DNA of 64,000 nt from Tsukamurella pulmonis (GCF_900103175.1 NZ_FNLF01000002.1:4416136-4480135); one strand, 5' to 3'. Positions 29,993 through 37,593 are shown, counted from the stretch's first letter. The notes: a model not told the origin generated them from the letters alone. Numbers and translations are program-made.

Positions 29993-30033
29993 TACTAATC
30001 GCCTTAGTAATTAAGCTACTATGCAACTTAGTA
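29993..30033. promoter_or_regulatory. four phased TACTA/TAGTA half-sites in the divergent doxX-dsbA promoter
   Basis: TACTA (29993-29997), TAGTA (30005-30009), TACTA (30017-30021) and TAGTA (30029-30033) repeat with an exact 12-bp period, giving two tandem dyads TACTA-N7-TAGTA in an AT-rich island. The hexamer TACTAT at 30017 could be the -10 of the DsbA operon, so occupancy would block transcription. BlaI/MecI-type repressors bind AT-rich dyads of this size, and a BlaI-like gene is the fourth gene of the operon. Autoregulation is therefore the natural reading, though inferred. Confidence 0.75.
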
Positions 30034-30052
30034 GTTCACGGGAAGGGGCATC

Positions 30053-30757
30053 ATGGCGGTGAGCGCGAAGCGCCGGAGGGACATCGGACTGGCAGCGATC
30101 CTGGTGGTGGTGATCGCGGTCCTCGCCGGCTACCTGGCCTTCGGACGGTCGGGCGACGGGGGCCGGGCGCAGGCCGCGGACAGCGCCGCCCCCACGACGG
30201 CGCGCACGGCGACGAACCAGTTCGCCCGGCTGCAGGAGAACGATCCCCTGGCCATGGGCCCGCTCGACGCCCCTGTGGTGATGGTGATCTTCTCGGACTT
30301 CCGCTGCCCGTTCTGCGCGAAGTTCAGTCGCGACACCGAGCCGCAGCTCATCGAGCGGTACGTCCGCCCGGGCAGGATGCGGATCGAGTGGCGCGACCTG
30401 CCGATCTTCGGCGAGCAGTCGATCAACGCGGCCAAGGCCGGCCGCGCCGCCGCGGAGCAGGGCCGGTTCTGGGAGTTCACGCACGCCGTCTTCGGGGCCG
30501 CCCCGGAGCGGGGCCACCCCGATCTGACCACCGATGTGCTCGTCGGCCACGCCAAGGAGGCCGGCGTTCCCGACCTGGCGAAGTTCCGCGCGGACTTCAC
30601 CGGCGACGGCCTTCTCCCTGCCGTGCAGACCGACTTCCAGATGGCGGCGGCGAGCGGTGCGACCTCCACGCCGCTGTTCATGATCAACGACAAGCCGGTC
30701 GTCGGGGCGCAACCGGCCTCGGTCTTCACCTCGATCATCGACGCGGAGCTCGGATGA
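30053..30757 (+). CDS. membrane-anchored DsbA-family thiol oxidoreductase (234 aa)
   Basis: Extracytoplasmic thioredoxin-fold protein that catalyses disulfide formation or exchange in exported proteins. A single N-terminal signal-anchor (DIGLAAILVVVIAVLAGYLA) is followed by a linker and a DsbA domain with active site C-P-F-C (residues 85-88, in DFRCPFCAKF), a helical insert and the cis-Pro region SGATSTPLFMIN. The ATG is at 30053 with GGAAGGGG 5 nt upstream. The stop overlaps the ccdA-like start by 4 bp (ATGA). It is the first gene of a five-gene operon whose promoter carries the phased TACTA/TAGTA sites. Confidence 0.92.
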   Translation: MAVSAKRRRDIGLAAILVVVIAVLAGYLAFGRSGDGGRAQAADSAAPTTARTATNQFARLQENDPLAMGPLDAPVVMVIFSDFRCPFCAKFSRDTEPQLIERYVRPGRMRIEWRDLPIFGEQSINAAKAGRAAAEQGRFWEFTHAVFGAAPERGHPDLTTDVLVGHAKEAGVPDLAKFRADFTGDGLLPAVQTDFQMAAASGATSTPLFMINDKPVVGAQPASVFTSIIDAELG

Positions 30758-31662
30758 TCGACGTCGGATTGCTCGGCGCCCTGCTCGGCGGCGTGCTCGC
30801 CCTGGTGAGCCCCTGCTCGGCGATGCTGCTGCCCTCGTTCTTCGCCTACTCCTTCGACCGTTCCGGCCTGCTGGTGCGGCGGACCGCCGTCTTCTACCTC
30901 GGCATGCTGGTGGTGCTCGTGCCGCTCGGCGCGGGCGTGGGCGCGATCGGCTCACTGCTCACGCGCTACCGGACGACGGTGACCACCGTGGGCGGCGTGG
31001 TGATGATCGTGCTCGGCATCGCGATGATCGCCGGTCTCGGTTTCCGGTTCGGCGCCGCGGACCGTCTTGCCTCGCGGATCACGGTCTCGTCCGGGCTGTC
31101 GGTGTTCCTGCTGGGCACCGTCTACGCGCTGGCCGGCTTCTGCTCCGGGCCGGTGCTCGGCAGCGTGCTCACCGTCGCGGCCGTCGGTTCCCAGCCCGCG
31201 TACGGCGGCCTGCTCATGGCCTTCTACGCCCTCGGCATGGTGCTCCCGCTGTTCGTGCTCGCCCTGGTGTGGGAACGGTTCGATCTACGGAGCAAGCGGT
31301 GGGTGCGGGGTACCGAGATCCGCATCGGCCCGCTCCGCACGCACACCACGAACCTGATCTCCGGGGTGCTGTTCATCGCGATCGGCGTGCTGTTCGTCGC
31401 GACCGAGGGCACGGCGTCGCTCATCGGCATCACCACCAGCGACACCCAGTTCGATCTGCAGGAGTGGACCCAGCAGGTCACCTCGCACGTCTCGAACCCG
31501 ATATTCTTGCTGGTGATCGCCGTCGTCGCGCTCGCCGTCGTCCTGTACCGGCTGGCGCGACCGGCGGCGGGGACGGAAGCAGCGGGCGCGGAGGAGACCG
31601 GCGCGGCGCAGGATGCGAAGGAGGCGGGCGATGTCGACGCAGTCGATGCGCAGGGGCGCTGA
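30754..31662 (+). CDS. CcdA/DsbD-type transmembrane thiol transporter (302 aa)
   Basis: Passes reducing equivalents from cytoplasmic thioredoxin across the membrane to extracytoplasmic thiol proteins. It has the duplicated three-helix CcdA core, with the two redox cysteines in the first helix of each repeat (LALVSPCSAMLLPSF and LAGFCSGPVLG), both followed by proline or glycine as usual. Six to eight membrane segments are predicted, with an Ala/Glu-rich C-terminal tail. ATGA overlap with the DsbA gene; its last 32 bp overlap the next gene. The natural partner is the adjacent DsbA-like protein. Confidence 0.9.
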   Translation: MIDVGLLGALLGGVLALVSPCSAMLLPSFFAYSFDRSGLLVRRTAVFYLGMLVVLVPLGAGVGAIGSLLTRYRTTVTTVGGVVMIVLGIAMIAGLGFRFGAADRLASRITVSSGLSVFLLGTVYALAGFCSGPVLGSVLTVAAVGSQPAYGGLLMAFYALGMVLPLFVLALVWERFDLRSKRWVRGTEIRIGPLRTHTTNLISGVLFIAIGVLFVATEGTASLIGITTSDTQFDLQEWTQQVTSHVSNPIFLLVIAVVALAVVLYRLARPAAGTEAAGAEETGAAQDAKEAGDVDAVDAQGR

Positions 31663-32113
31663 GCCGGTGCTCGTCGCGCTCGCGACGGGCGGGATCACCG
31701 CGCTGGCGGTGGGCGTGCCCACCGACGTGATCGACACCCCGCTGTTCACCCGGCAGCTGCCGGTGAGTTGGTGGGAGGCACCGGTCGTGGTGACGATGGC
31801 CGTGCTCGCAGCGATCGCGGGCGGCGCAGTGGCCCTGCGCCGCCGGCGCGCCGGCACGGGCGAGCACACCACCGTCGCCGGCGTGCTCAGCGTCGTCGGC
31901 GCCACGCTCGCGGTCGGCTGCCCCGTGTGCAACGCCGTCGCCGTCGGCGTGCTGGGAACCGCTGGGGCGATGTCGATCTGGGCCCCCGTCCAGCCTGTGC
32001 TCGCCGCCGCCTCGATACTCGCGATGGGCGTCTTCGCGGTGCGCCGCGTGCGGGCCGCCCGGTGCGGCGACGAGGGCTGCCGGACCCCCGTCTCGAGCGG
32101 GGGTGCGCGGTGA
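31631..32113 (+). CDS. small membrane protein with intramembrane CPVC motif (160 aa)
   Basis: Unknown family, with four predicted helices. A Cys-x-x-Cys lies within a hydrophobic segment (AVGCPVCNAVAVGVLG), followed by a further helix and a C-terminal tail with another cysteine pair (ARCGDEGC). The position between ccdA and the blaI/M56 pair and the two cysteine pairs suggest a thiol relay or metal-sensing role (inference). The start is ATG 31631 with AAGGAGG 6-7 nt upstream, inside the ccdA-like gene; ATG 31613 is a weaker alternative. The stop overlaps the next gene by 4 bp. Confidence 0.75.
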   Translation: MSTQSMRRGAEPVLVALATGGITALAVGVPTDVIDTPLFTRQLPVSWWEAPVVVTMAVLAAIAGGAVALRRRRAGTGEHTTVAGVLSVVGATLAVGCPVCNAVAVGVLGTAGAMSIWAPVQPVLAAASILAMGVFAVRRVRAARCGDEGCRTPVSSGGAR

Positions 32114-32472
32114 AGGGCGCGTACGGCCTCGGCGAACGCGAGGCCACGATCATGGCCGTGTTGTGGGACGCCGACGAGGCGCTCACCGTGCGCGACGTCC
32201 TGGATCGGCTCGCGAGCCCGCTGGCCTACACCACGGTGATGACCGTCCTGGACAACCTGCACGGCAAGGGATTCGTCGCTCGGCAGAAGGCCGGCCGCGC
32301 CTTCCGGTACGTGCCCGCCGAGAGCCGCGAGCAGCTCACCGCGCGCATGATGCGGGACCTGCTGGCCGAGAGCGGCGACCCCGAGGGCGTGCTGCTGCAC
32401 TTCGCCAAGGGCGCCTCCGCGGAGGAGTCGACGATGCTGCGCGAGATCCTGCGCCGAGGCGGGCTGGTATGA
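32110..32472 (+). CDS. BlaI/MecI/CopY-family transcriptional repressor (120 aa)
   Basis: Winged-helix repressor of the BlaI class, normally a dimer on AT-rich dyads and inactivated through a partner M56 membrane protease. The sequence shows the family pattern GEREATIMAVLWDADEALTV at the N-terminus, then the recognition region LAYTTVMTVLDNLHGKGFV and KAGRAFRYVPA in the wing; the C-terminal helical dimerisation part is short. GTGA overlap with the CPVC membrane gene and ATGA overlap with the M56 gene place all five genes in one transcript. The four phased half-sites at 29993-30033 are the likely target. Confidence 0.92.
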   Translation: MKGAYGLGEREATIMAVLWDADEALTVRDVLDRLASPLAYTTVMTVLDNLHGKGFVARQKAGRAFRYVPAESREQLTARMMRDLLAESGDPEGVLLHFAKGASAEESTMLREILRRGGLV

Positions 32473-33401
32473 CGGTCGTCCTGACGCTGATCGCCGCCGC
32501 CGTCGTGATCGGTTGCGCCGGACCGCGATTGCTGCGCGTCGTCGAACGCCCGACGGTCTCCCCCGCGGCCGCCCTGGCGGCCTGGCTCGGCACCGTCGCG
32601 GCCGCCGTCCTGCTCACGGCCGCCGCGGCGGCACTGGCGGTACTGCCGCACCTGCTCGAGACGGGTCCTGTACGGGCGCTCGTGAGCGAATGCCTCAGCG
32701 GCAGCGTCAGTGCCGACTCGTGGAGCACGGCCGCCCGGATGGCCGTCGCCGCGGTCCCGCTGCTCGCGCTGGCCCGCCTCGCCGCCGTCGCGGTCCCGGC
32801 GGCCCGCGCCGCGCGGCGCTCCCGCGACCGCCACCTGACGGTGGTGCGCCTGCTGTGCAGCGACGCCGAGGGCGTGCACTGGCTCGACGAGGCCAGGCCG
32901 CTCGCCTACAGCCTGGGCGGCCGGCCCGGCGCCGTGATCGCCACCGCGGGCGTGCGGGGCCTCGGGGAGCGACGGTGCGCCGCCGTCCTCGCGCACGAGC
33001 GCGCGCACATCCGCGGTCGGCACCACCTGATGCTGCAGGGCGTCGACGTGGTCGCCGCCGCCTTCCCGTTCCTGCCGCTCGCCCGCCGCGCGGCGCTGAT
33101 GGTGCGGCTCCTCGTGGAGCTGGCGGCCGACGACGCGGCGGCGCGCTCGCACAGCCCGCACACCGTGCGCTCCGCCCTGGCCCTGATGGGCGGCGCGACG
33201 CCGGCACCGTCGGTGCCCGGGGGCCTGCACATGTCGAACGAGGCGATCGCGGTGCGCCTGGCGCGCCTGGATTCCGCGCGGGTGCGGCGCGGGCCGCGCC
33301 GCGGCGCCCTCGCGTCGGCCGCCTTCTCCGTCACCCCCGCGGTGGTCGCCGCCGGAATGCTGACCGTCGGCTTCCACACCGCCTGCACGCTGCTGCTCTG
33401 A
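32469..33401 (+). CDS. M56-family (BlaR1/MecR1-like) membrane metalloprotease (310 aa)
   Basis: Membrane zinc protease whose usual job is to relieve repression by the neighbouring BlaI protein. The zinc motif H-E-x-x-H is in VLAHERAHIRGRHH, followed by a downstream acidic ELAADDAAA helix providing the third ligand. Membrane helices flank the motif at both ends (N-terminal LIAAAVVIGCAGPRLL; C-terminal VTPAVVAAGMLTVGF). Unlike BlaR1 (about 585 aa) there is no penicillin-binding sensor domain, so the inducing signal must be sensed differently, perhaps via the DsbA/CcdA partners (inference). Last gene of the operon; ATGA overlap with blaI. Confidence 0.88.
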   Translation: MTVVLTLIAAAVVIGCAGPRLLRVVERPTVSPAAALAAWLGTVAAAVLLTAAAAALAVLPHLLETGPVRALVSECLSGSVSADSWSTAARMAVAAVPLLALARLAAVAVPAARAARRSRDRHLTVVRLLCSDAEGVHWLDEARPLAYSLGGRPGAVIATAGVRGLGERRCAAVLAHERAHIRGRHHLMLQGVDVVAAAFPFLPLARRAALMVRLLVELAADDAAARSHSPHTVRSALALMGGATPAPSVPGGLHMSNEAIAVRLARLDSARVRRGPRRGALASAAFSVTPAVVAAGMLTVGFHTACTLLL

Positions 33402-33424
33402 GCGCGGCGGGGGCACCGCCCGGG

Positions 33425-33877
33425 TCAGGCCGGGTGGGTGGGATCCGTCTTCGGGGCCGACGGTGCCGTCGTCGGCGTGGGCGCCGCCTTCGGCGCGGTC
33501 TTCGCCGCCGCGGCGGGCTCGGTGGTCTTCTCGGCCTTCTTCGCCGCGGGCGCGGCGGTGGCCTTCGCTACGTCCGCCTTCGCGGTGTCGGCCTTCGCGG
33601 CGGGCGCGGGCTTCCCGGCGCCCTTGACGGCGGCGATGTCGGCGGAGACGTTCGCGGCCGTGTCCTTGACGTCGGCGTCGAGCTTCGACTCCGCGGATGT
33701 GAACTCGGCCAAGCCCTCGGTGACCTCTTTGCCCGCCGCCTTGACGGCATCGACATCGGAGGTGATCGCGGACTTCTCGCCGGCGGCGCGGCCCGCCGCA
33801 CCTCGCGCCTGCGTGAATCCGCCGATCAGCTGGCGGATCGTCTTCACCACGGCCTTACCCTGCTCCACTGCGCTCAC
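33425..33877 (-). CDS. small Ala/Lys/Pro-rich protein with helical N-terminus (150 aa)
   Basis: Unrecognised family. Residues 1 to about 85 are predicted helical (IRQLIGGFTQARGAAG and AGKEVTEGLAEFTSAESK), resembling phasin or apolipoprotein-like amphipathic helices. The C-terminal 60 residues are a low-complexity Ala/Lys/Pro/Thr tail, reminiscent of HBHA or histone-H1-like tails. There is no signal peptide. Start: GTG 33877, with GGAGAGG 7 nt upstream; GTG 33883 is too close to that site. The decamer GGTTGCGATC lies about 27 nt upstream, as before the NRPS gene. The neighbour at 33950-34351 has a similar architecture with an acidic tail. Confidence 0.65.
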   Translation of the reverse strand: MSAVEQGKAVVKTIRQLIGGFTQARGAAGRAAGEKSAITSDVDAVKAAGKEVTEGLAEFTSAESKLDADVKDTAANVSADIAAVKGAGKPAPAAKADTAKADVAKATAAPAAKKAEKTTEPAAAAKTAPKAAPTPTTAPSAPKTDPTHPA

Positions 33878-33949
33878 GACCACACCTCTCCAGGAAGATT
33901 GTTGGATCGCAACCTTCTCACGGGGCGGCGGGCGCTGCCACCGTTGTGG

Positions 33950-34351
33950 TCACGGTGAGGTCAGCGGGCCGGGCTCCTCACCGGGCTCGGGCTCAGCGCT
34001 GCCGGACTCACCGGCGGAACGGGGCTCACCGACGGGCTCGGGGTCGACGGGCTCGGGGTCGACGGCGCGCTGCGGCCCGTCGGCGGTCCCCGCATCGCCC
34101 GTGGGAGCGGCCACGTCGGAGGGCTCGACCTCGTCGACGGGGCGCGGCGCCCGCGACTCGGTGCGCGCCTCGTCCGCGGCGGCCGCGCGGGCGGCCTGGC
34201 GCATCTCCAGCGCATCACTCACCGCGTCGCCGATCTCGCGCGCGACATCGGCGACGGCGGTGGTGATGATGGTCGCGATCCGGCCGACGCGGATGGAGGT
34301 CGACTCGATCGCCTCCTGCGCCACATCCTTGCGCCGCTCCAGTTTGCCCAC
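33950..34351 (-). CDS. small protein with helical N-terminus and acidic Glu/Pro tail (133 aa)
   Basis: Unrecognised family. An amphipathic helical N-terminal half (KDVAQEAIESTSIRVGRI, then AVADVAREIGDAVSDALE) is followed by a disordered tail with repeated D-P-E-P-V units. The GTG start at 34351 has AGGAGG about 8 nt upstream. The gene lies 39 bp downstream of the desaturase and 72 bp upstream of the Lys/Ala-rich protein gene. An acidic and a basic small protein side by side could be a lipid-body or envelope coat pair, but that is speculation. Confidence 0.65.
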   Translation of the reverse strand: MGKLERRKDVAQEAIESTSIRVGRIATIITTAVADVAREIGDAVSDALEMRQAARAAAADEARTESRAPRPVDEVEPSDVAAPTGDAGTADGPQRAVDPEPVDPEPVGEPRSAGESGSAEPEPGEEPGPLTSP

Positions 34352-34390
34352 GTCCCGCCCTCCTGATGCTGGTCGAAAGACCGTGAGGTC

Positions 34391-35563
34391 CTAGACCGAC
34401 ACCATCTCACGCTCGGCGGCGCGCTGCCAGCCCGCCTTGGCGAGGGCGCCGCGAGCGGCCTCCTCGTGCCGGGCGCGCTCGATGGTGACCGCGAGCTCGG
34501 GCTCCTGCTTGGTCCAGCGGTTCGGCAGCGAGAGCTTGGCGATCTTCTTCCACGTCGAGCCGAGCTGGCCGCGCAGCGAACCCGTGTTGTAGGGCAGGCC
34601 GAACTCCTCGCACGTGGCGCGGACCTCGGCGGCGATCTCCGGGTAGCGGTTGGCGGGGATGTCGGGGAACAGGTGGTGCTCGATCTGGAAGCTCAGGTTG
34701 CCGCTGAGGATGTGGAACAGGCGGCCACCGTCGATGTTGGCCGAGCCCAGCATCTGCCGGACGTACCACTCGCCGCGCGTCTCGTCGGCCGTCTCCTCCT
34801 TGGTGAAGGTCTGCACGCCCGACGGGAAGTGGCCGCAGAAGATGATGGAGAAGGTCCACAGGTTGCGGATCAGGTTCGCGGACATGTTGCCCAGGAAGGT
34901 CAGCGGGAACAGCGGGCCGGTGAGCGCGGGGAAGATGACGTAGTCCTTGAGGACCTGCTTGCCGGCCTTGCGCCGCATGCCGGCGACGAGCTCCTTGATG
35001 TCGCCCCACTTGCGCTCGCCCTTGACGATCCGCTCGGCCTCGAGGTCGTGCAGCATGACGCCCCACTGGAACAGCACCATGAGCGCGCCGGCGTAGGCGA
35101 GGTTGCCCAGGTAGTACGGGTGCCACTTCTGCTCCGGAGCCATGCGCAGGATGCCGTAGCCGATGTCGCGGTCCATGTCGAGGACGTTGGTGAACGTGTG
35201 GTGCAGGTAGTTGTGGCTGTGCTTCCACTGGTCGGCGGGGCACACGGTGTCCCACTCGAACTCGCGGGAGTTCAGGCCCGGCTCACGCATCCAGTCGTAC
35301 TGGCCGTGCATCACGTTGTGGCCGATCTCCATGTTGTCGAGGATCTTCGACAGGCCGAGCGAGCCGACGGCCACGGGCCACAGCGGCGGCAGGTACATCA
35401 TGGCCCGGCCGGCGATCTCGAACCCGCGCTGCGCACGCACGATCTTGTAGATGTACTCGCGGTCCTTGGCGCCCAGATCGTTGATGATCCGGGTGCGGAT
35501 GGCGTCGAAGCGCTCGCCGATGATCTCGACTTGCTCGGCGGTGAGGGTGATCTGTTCGGTCAT
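34391..35563 (-). CDS. membrane fatty acid desaturase, DesA3/FADS-like (390 aa)
   Basis: Di-iron acyl-CoA or acyl-lipid desaturase, probably the stearoyl-CoA delta-9 type equivalent to mycobacterial DesA3 (Rv3229c). Three histidine boxes are visible: GHNVMHG (H82, H86), HSHNYLHH (H115, H117, H121, H122) and QIEHH (about 293-297). Hydrophobic segments precede and separate them. The ATG is at 35563. The reductase gene lies 26 bp upstream on the same strand, so electron donor and desaturase are co-expressed, as in the Rv3230c-Rv3229c pair. It is probably controlled by the TetR-type protein encoded at 36787. Confidence 0.93.
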   Translation of the reverse strand: MTEQITLTAEQVEIIGERFDAIRTRIINDLGAKDREYIYKIVRAQRGFEIAGRAMMYLPPLWPVAVGSLGLSKILDNMEIGHNVMHGQYDWMREPGLNSREFEWDTVCPADQWKHSHNYLHHTFTNVLDMDRDIGYGILRMAPEQKWHPYYLGNLAYAGALMVLFQWGVMLHDLEAERIVKGERKWGDIKELVAGMRRKAGKQVLKDYVIFPALTGPLFPLTFLGNMSANLIRNLWTFSIIFCGHFPSGVQTFTKEETADETRGEWYVRQMLGSANIDGGRLFHILSGNLSFQIEHHLFPDIPANRYPEIAAEVRATCEEFGLPYNTGSLRGQLGSTWKKIAKLSLPNRWTKQEPELAVTIERARHEEAARGALAKAGWQRAAEREMVSV

Positions 35564-35589
35564 GGTGGAACTCCCTTCGAAAGTGATGG

Positions 35590-36642
35590 CTAGAGCGCGA
35601 TCTCGACGTCGCCGGCGGGCGCGCTGATGCAGAGCTGGATGTGCTGGTCGGGCTCGTCGTCGGTCTCGCCCGTGAGGATGTTGGTGGTGCAGCCGGACTT
35701 GCGGACCGCGGTGCAGGAGAAGCAGATGCCCATGCGGCAGCCGCTCTCGGGGAACAGGCCCGAGGACTCGGCCTGATCGAGGATGCTGCGGCCGTCGTTG
35801 TCGACCTCGGTGCCGGCCTCGGTGAAGCGCAGGGTGCCGGTCGCCTCACCCGACGGCGCCGCCGCCACCGGCGGGGTGAACTCCTCGACGCGGAGCTCGA
35901 CGCCGGCGTCGGAGTACAGCTGTTTCGCGGTCTCGAGCAACGGGGCGGGGCCGCACGCGAAGCCGATGTCGCCGAGGTCCTCGAGGTGCTCGGGACCGAG
36001 GTGGCGGCCGCCGGCGCGGGTGTAGACGTAGGTGACCGAGATGTTCCGGAAGCGGGCCAGCCGCTCCAGCTCCTCCCGGTACGGGTTGTCGGCGGCGTCG
36101 CGGCAGAAGTGCAGCAGGTCGATCGCACCGTCGTACTGCTCGTCCACGAGCGTGCGCACGATCGAGAGAACGGGTGTGACGCCGCTGCCGCCACTGATCA
36201 GACGGATCCGCGCGGGGCGGTTCCCCGGCGTGCCGGGCAGCGTGAAGGTGCCGGCGGCGGGGGTCAGGCCGAGCACGTCGCCCACCGCGAGGTTCTCGCG
36301 GAGGTGCTTGCTGACGTGGCCGTCGGCGTCCGCGGTCACGGTGAACTCGAGCTCGCCGCCGGCGTGCTGCGAACCCGCGGGCGAGAAGCAACGGGTCTGA
36401 CGGACTCCGTCGATCACCACGCTGACCTGGATAAACTGGCCCGCCTGGAAACCCTCGAACTGGCGGGTCGGAGTCACCGTGAAGGTGACGGTGCGGTCCG
36501 TCCGACGACTGACGGCGGTGACCCGGCCACGGATATCGGTCCACGTGACCATCGGATCGACCAGCTCGAGGTAGCGGTCGACGGCATGCGGGGTCAGGAC
36601 GGCCTCGATGACGGATCCGGCGAATCGGGTGAAGCGGCTCAT
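35590..36642 (-). CDS. ferredoxin-NAD(P)H reductase with C-terminal 2Fe-2S domain, Rv3230c-like (350 aa)
   Basis: Electron-transfer partner of the adjacent desaturase. FAD-binding barrel and NAD(P) domain come first (GQFIQVSVVIDG and RLISGGSGVTPVLSIVR; then DIGFACGPAPLLE), followed by a plant-type 2Fe-2S ferredoxin module with cysteines in SGCRMGICFSC (about 300-308) and a final cysteine in IQLCISAP (about 339). This is the three-module FNR-ferredoxin fusion expected for DesA3 systems. The ATG at 36642 has GGAGAT about 9 nt upstream. A dyad AGTGCAC-N4-GTACACT lies just upstream of it. Confidence 0.92.
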   Translation of the reverse strand: MSRFTRFAGSVIEAVLTPHAVDRYLELVDPMVTWTDIRGRVTAVSRRTDRTVTFTVTPTRQFEGFQAGQFIQVSVVIDGVRQTRCFSPAGSQHAGGELEFTVTADADGHVSKHLRENLAVGDVLGLTPAAGTFTLPGTPGNRPARIRLISGGSGVTPVLSIVRTLVDEQYDGAIDLLHFCRDAADNPYREELERLARFRNISVTYVYTRAGGRHLGPEHLEDLGDIGFACGPAPLLETAKQLYSDAGVELRVEEFTPPVAAAPSGEATGTLRFTEAGTEVDNDGRSILDQAESSGLFPESGCRMGICFSCTAVRKSGCTTNILTGETDDEPDQHIQLCISAPAGDVEIAL

Positions 36643-36660
36643 GGCTGTGTATCTCCGTTC

Positions 36661-36678
36661 AGTGCACGCTTGTACACT
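36661..36678. promoter_or_regulatory. dyad AGTGCAC-N4-GTACACT in the reductase-desaturase / TetR promoter region
   Basis: An 18-bp imperfect palindrome (6 of 7 pairs) located 19 bp upstream of the reductase ATG, in the leader or core promoter, and about 110 bp from the divergent TetR start. TetR-family regulators typically bind such sites near their own gene, so it is the best operator candidate. Confidence 0.5.
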
Positions 36679-36773
36679 CACAGTATGCACGCAATCAGCA
36701 GCACGGCGTCAAGGACGTGTTCCGTGACCTCGGACACAACCTCGGCGCGGCCCGCCCGGCGGCGCAGGGGCGA

Positions 36774-36779
36774 TAGACT
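36774..36779 (+). promoter_or_regulatory. -10 element (TAGACT) of the TetR gene, leaderless arrangement
   Basis: TAGACT matches TANNNT and ends 7 nt before ATG 36787. No Shine-Dalgarno sequence intervenes. Confidence 0.5.
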
Positions 36780-36786
36780 CGAACCC

Positions 36787-37446
36787 ATGCCCAGACCGAC
36801 CCCGCGCGCCGTCGAACGGCACACACCGGGTCCGTCGCGGGCGGAGGCCAAGGAGCGCACGCGGCAGACCCTGCTCGACGAGGCCCTGGCCCTGGCCGGT
36901 GAACGCTCGTTCGCGAGCCTGTCCCTGCGCGAGGTCGCCAAGGCGGCCGGCGTGGTGCCCACCGCCTTCTACCGCCACTTCGCCTCGATGGACGATCTCG
37001 GCGTCACGCTCGTGGAGGACGCGATGCGCGTGCTGCGCCGCATGCTCCGCGAGGGCCGCCGCGACGGCGTGGCGCCCAGTGGCGCCGAGGCCATCCGCGT
37101 CGTGGCCAAGCAGGCCCGCGCGAACGACGCCGAGTTCCAGTTCCTGGTGCGCGAGCGCTACGGGGGCTCGCCGGAGTTGCAGCGCGCGATCGACGTGGAG
37201 CTGCGCCTGTTCGCCAAGGAGCTCACCCACGACCTCTCGCGCATCCCCGCACTGAGCGAGTGGAGCGTCGAGGACCTCGACATGACCGCCGACCTCTACG
37301 TCACGATCATGCTGGGCTTCGTGGCCGAGCTGGTGCGCATCGACGCCCGCAACACCCGCGACGAGGCCGAGCTGATCGACCGCACCACGCGGCAGCTGAC
37401 CGTCGTCGCGCTGGGCCTCGCCTCGTACCAGCCCCGCAAGCGGTAG
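36787..37446 (+). CDS. TetR-family transcriptional regulator (219 aa)
   Basis: One-component repressor with an N-terminal helix-turn-helix: ARTRQ-type start (AKERTRQTLLDEALALAGE), then SLREVAKAAGVVPTAFYRHF, where the recognition helix VVPTAFYRHF is typical. A helical ligand-binding C-terminal domain follows. It is divergent from the reductase-desaturase pair, so control of unsaturated fatty acid synthesis by an acyl-CoA ligand is likely (as for DesT or FasR-type regulators), although no ligand can be read from the sequence. Confidence 0.9.
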   Translation: MPRPTPRAVERHTPGPSRAEAKERTRQTLLDEALALAGERSFASLSLREVAKAAGVVPTAFYRHFASMDDLGVTLVEDAMRVLRRMLREGRRDGVAPSGAEAIRVVAKQARANDAEFQFLVRERYGGSPELQRAIDVELRLFAKELTHDLSRIPALSEWSVEDLDMTADLYVTIMLGFVAELVRIDARNTRDEAELIDRTTRQLTVVALGLASYQPRKR

Positions 37447-37580
37447 CGCCGCCCACCGAGCGCAGACTCAACCCCGCGCCGCGCCGAATCCCCATCAGGC
37501 GCCCGCCGCCGCGCCCCGCCGTGTCCGGAGCCGGACCCGGAGGTTCACCGCGTCGCCATCCGACGATTACCTACTTCGGC

Positions 37581-37586
37581 TAACTT
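37581..37586 (+). promoter_or_regulatory. -10 element (TAACTT) of the RNase gene
   Basis: TAACTT fits TANNNT and ends 7 nt before ATG 37594, again the leaderless spacing. Confidence 0.5.
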
Positions 37587-37593
37587 TGCAGCC

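Noticed and set aside
29840-30026. Extending the DoxX gene to a start at 30026
   Set aside because: The extension would run through the four-half-site operator and promoter; TTG 29951 has a ribosome site and matches the family's N-terminus.
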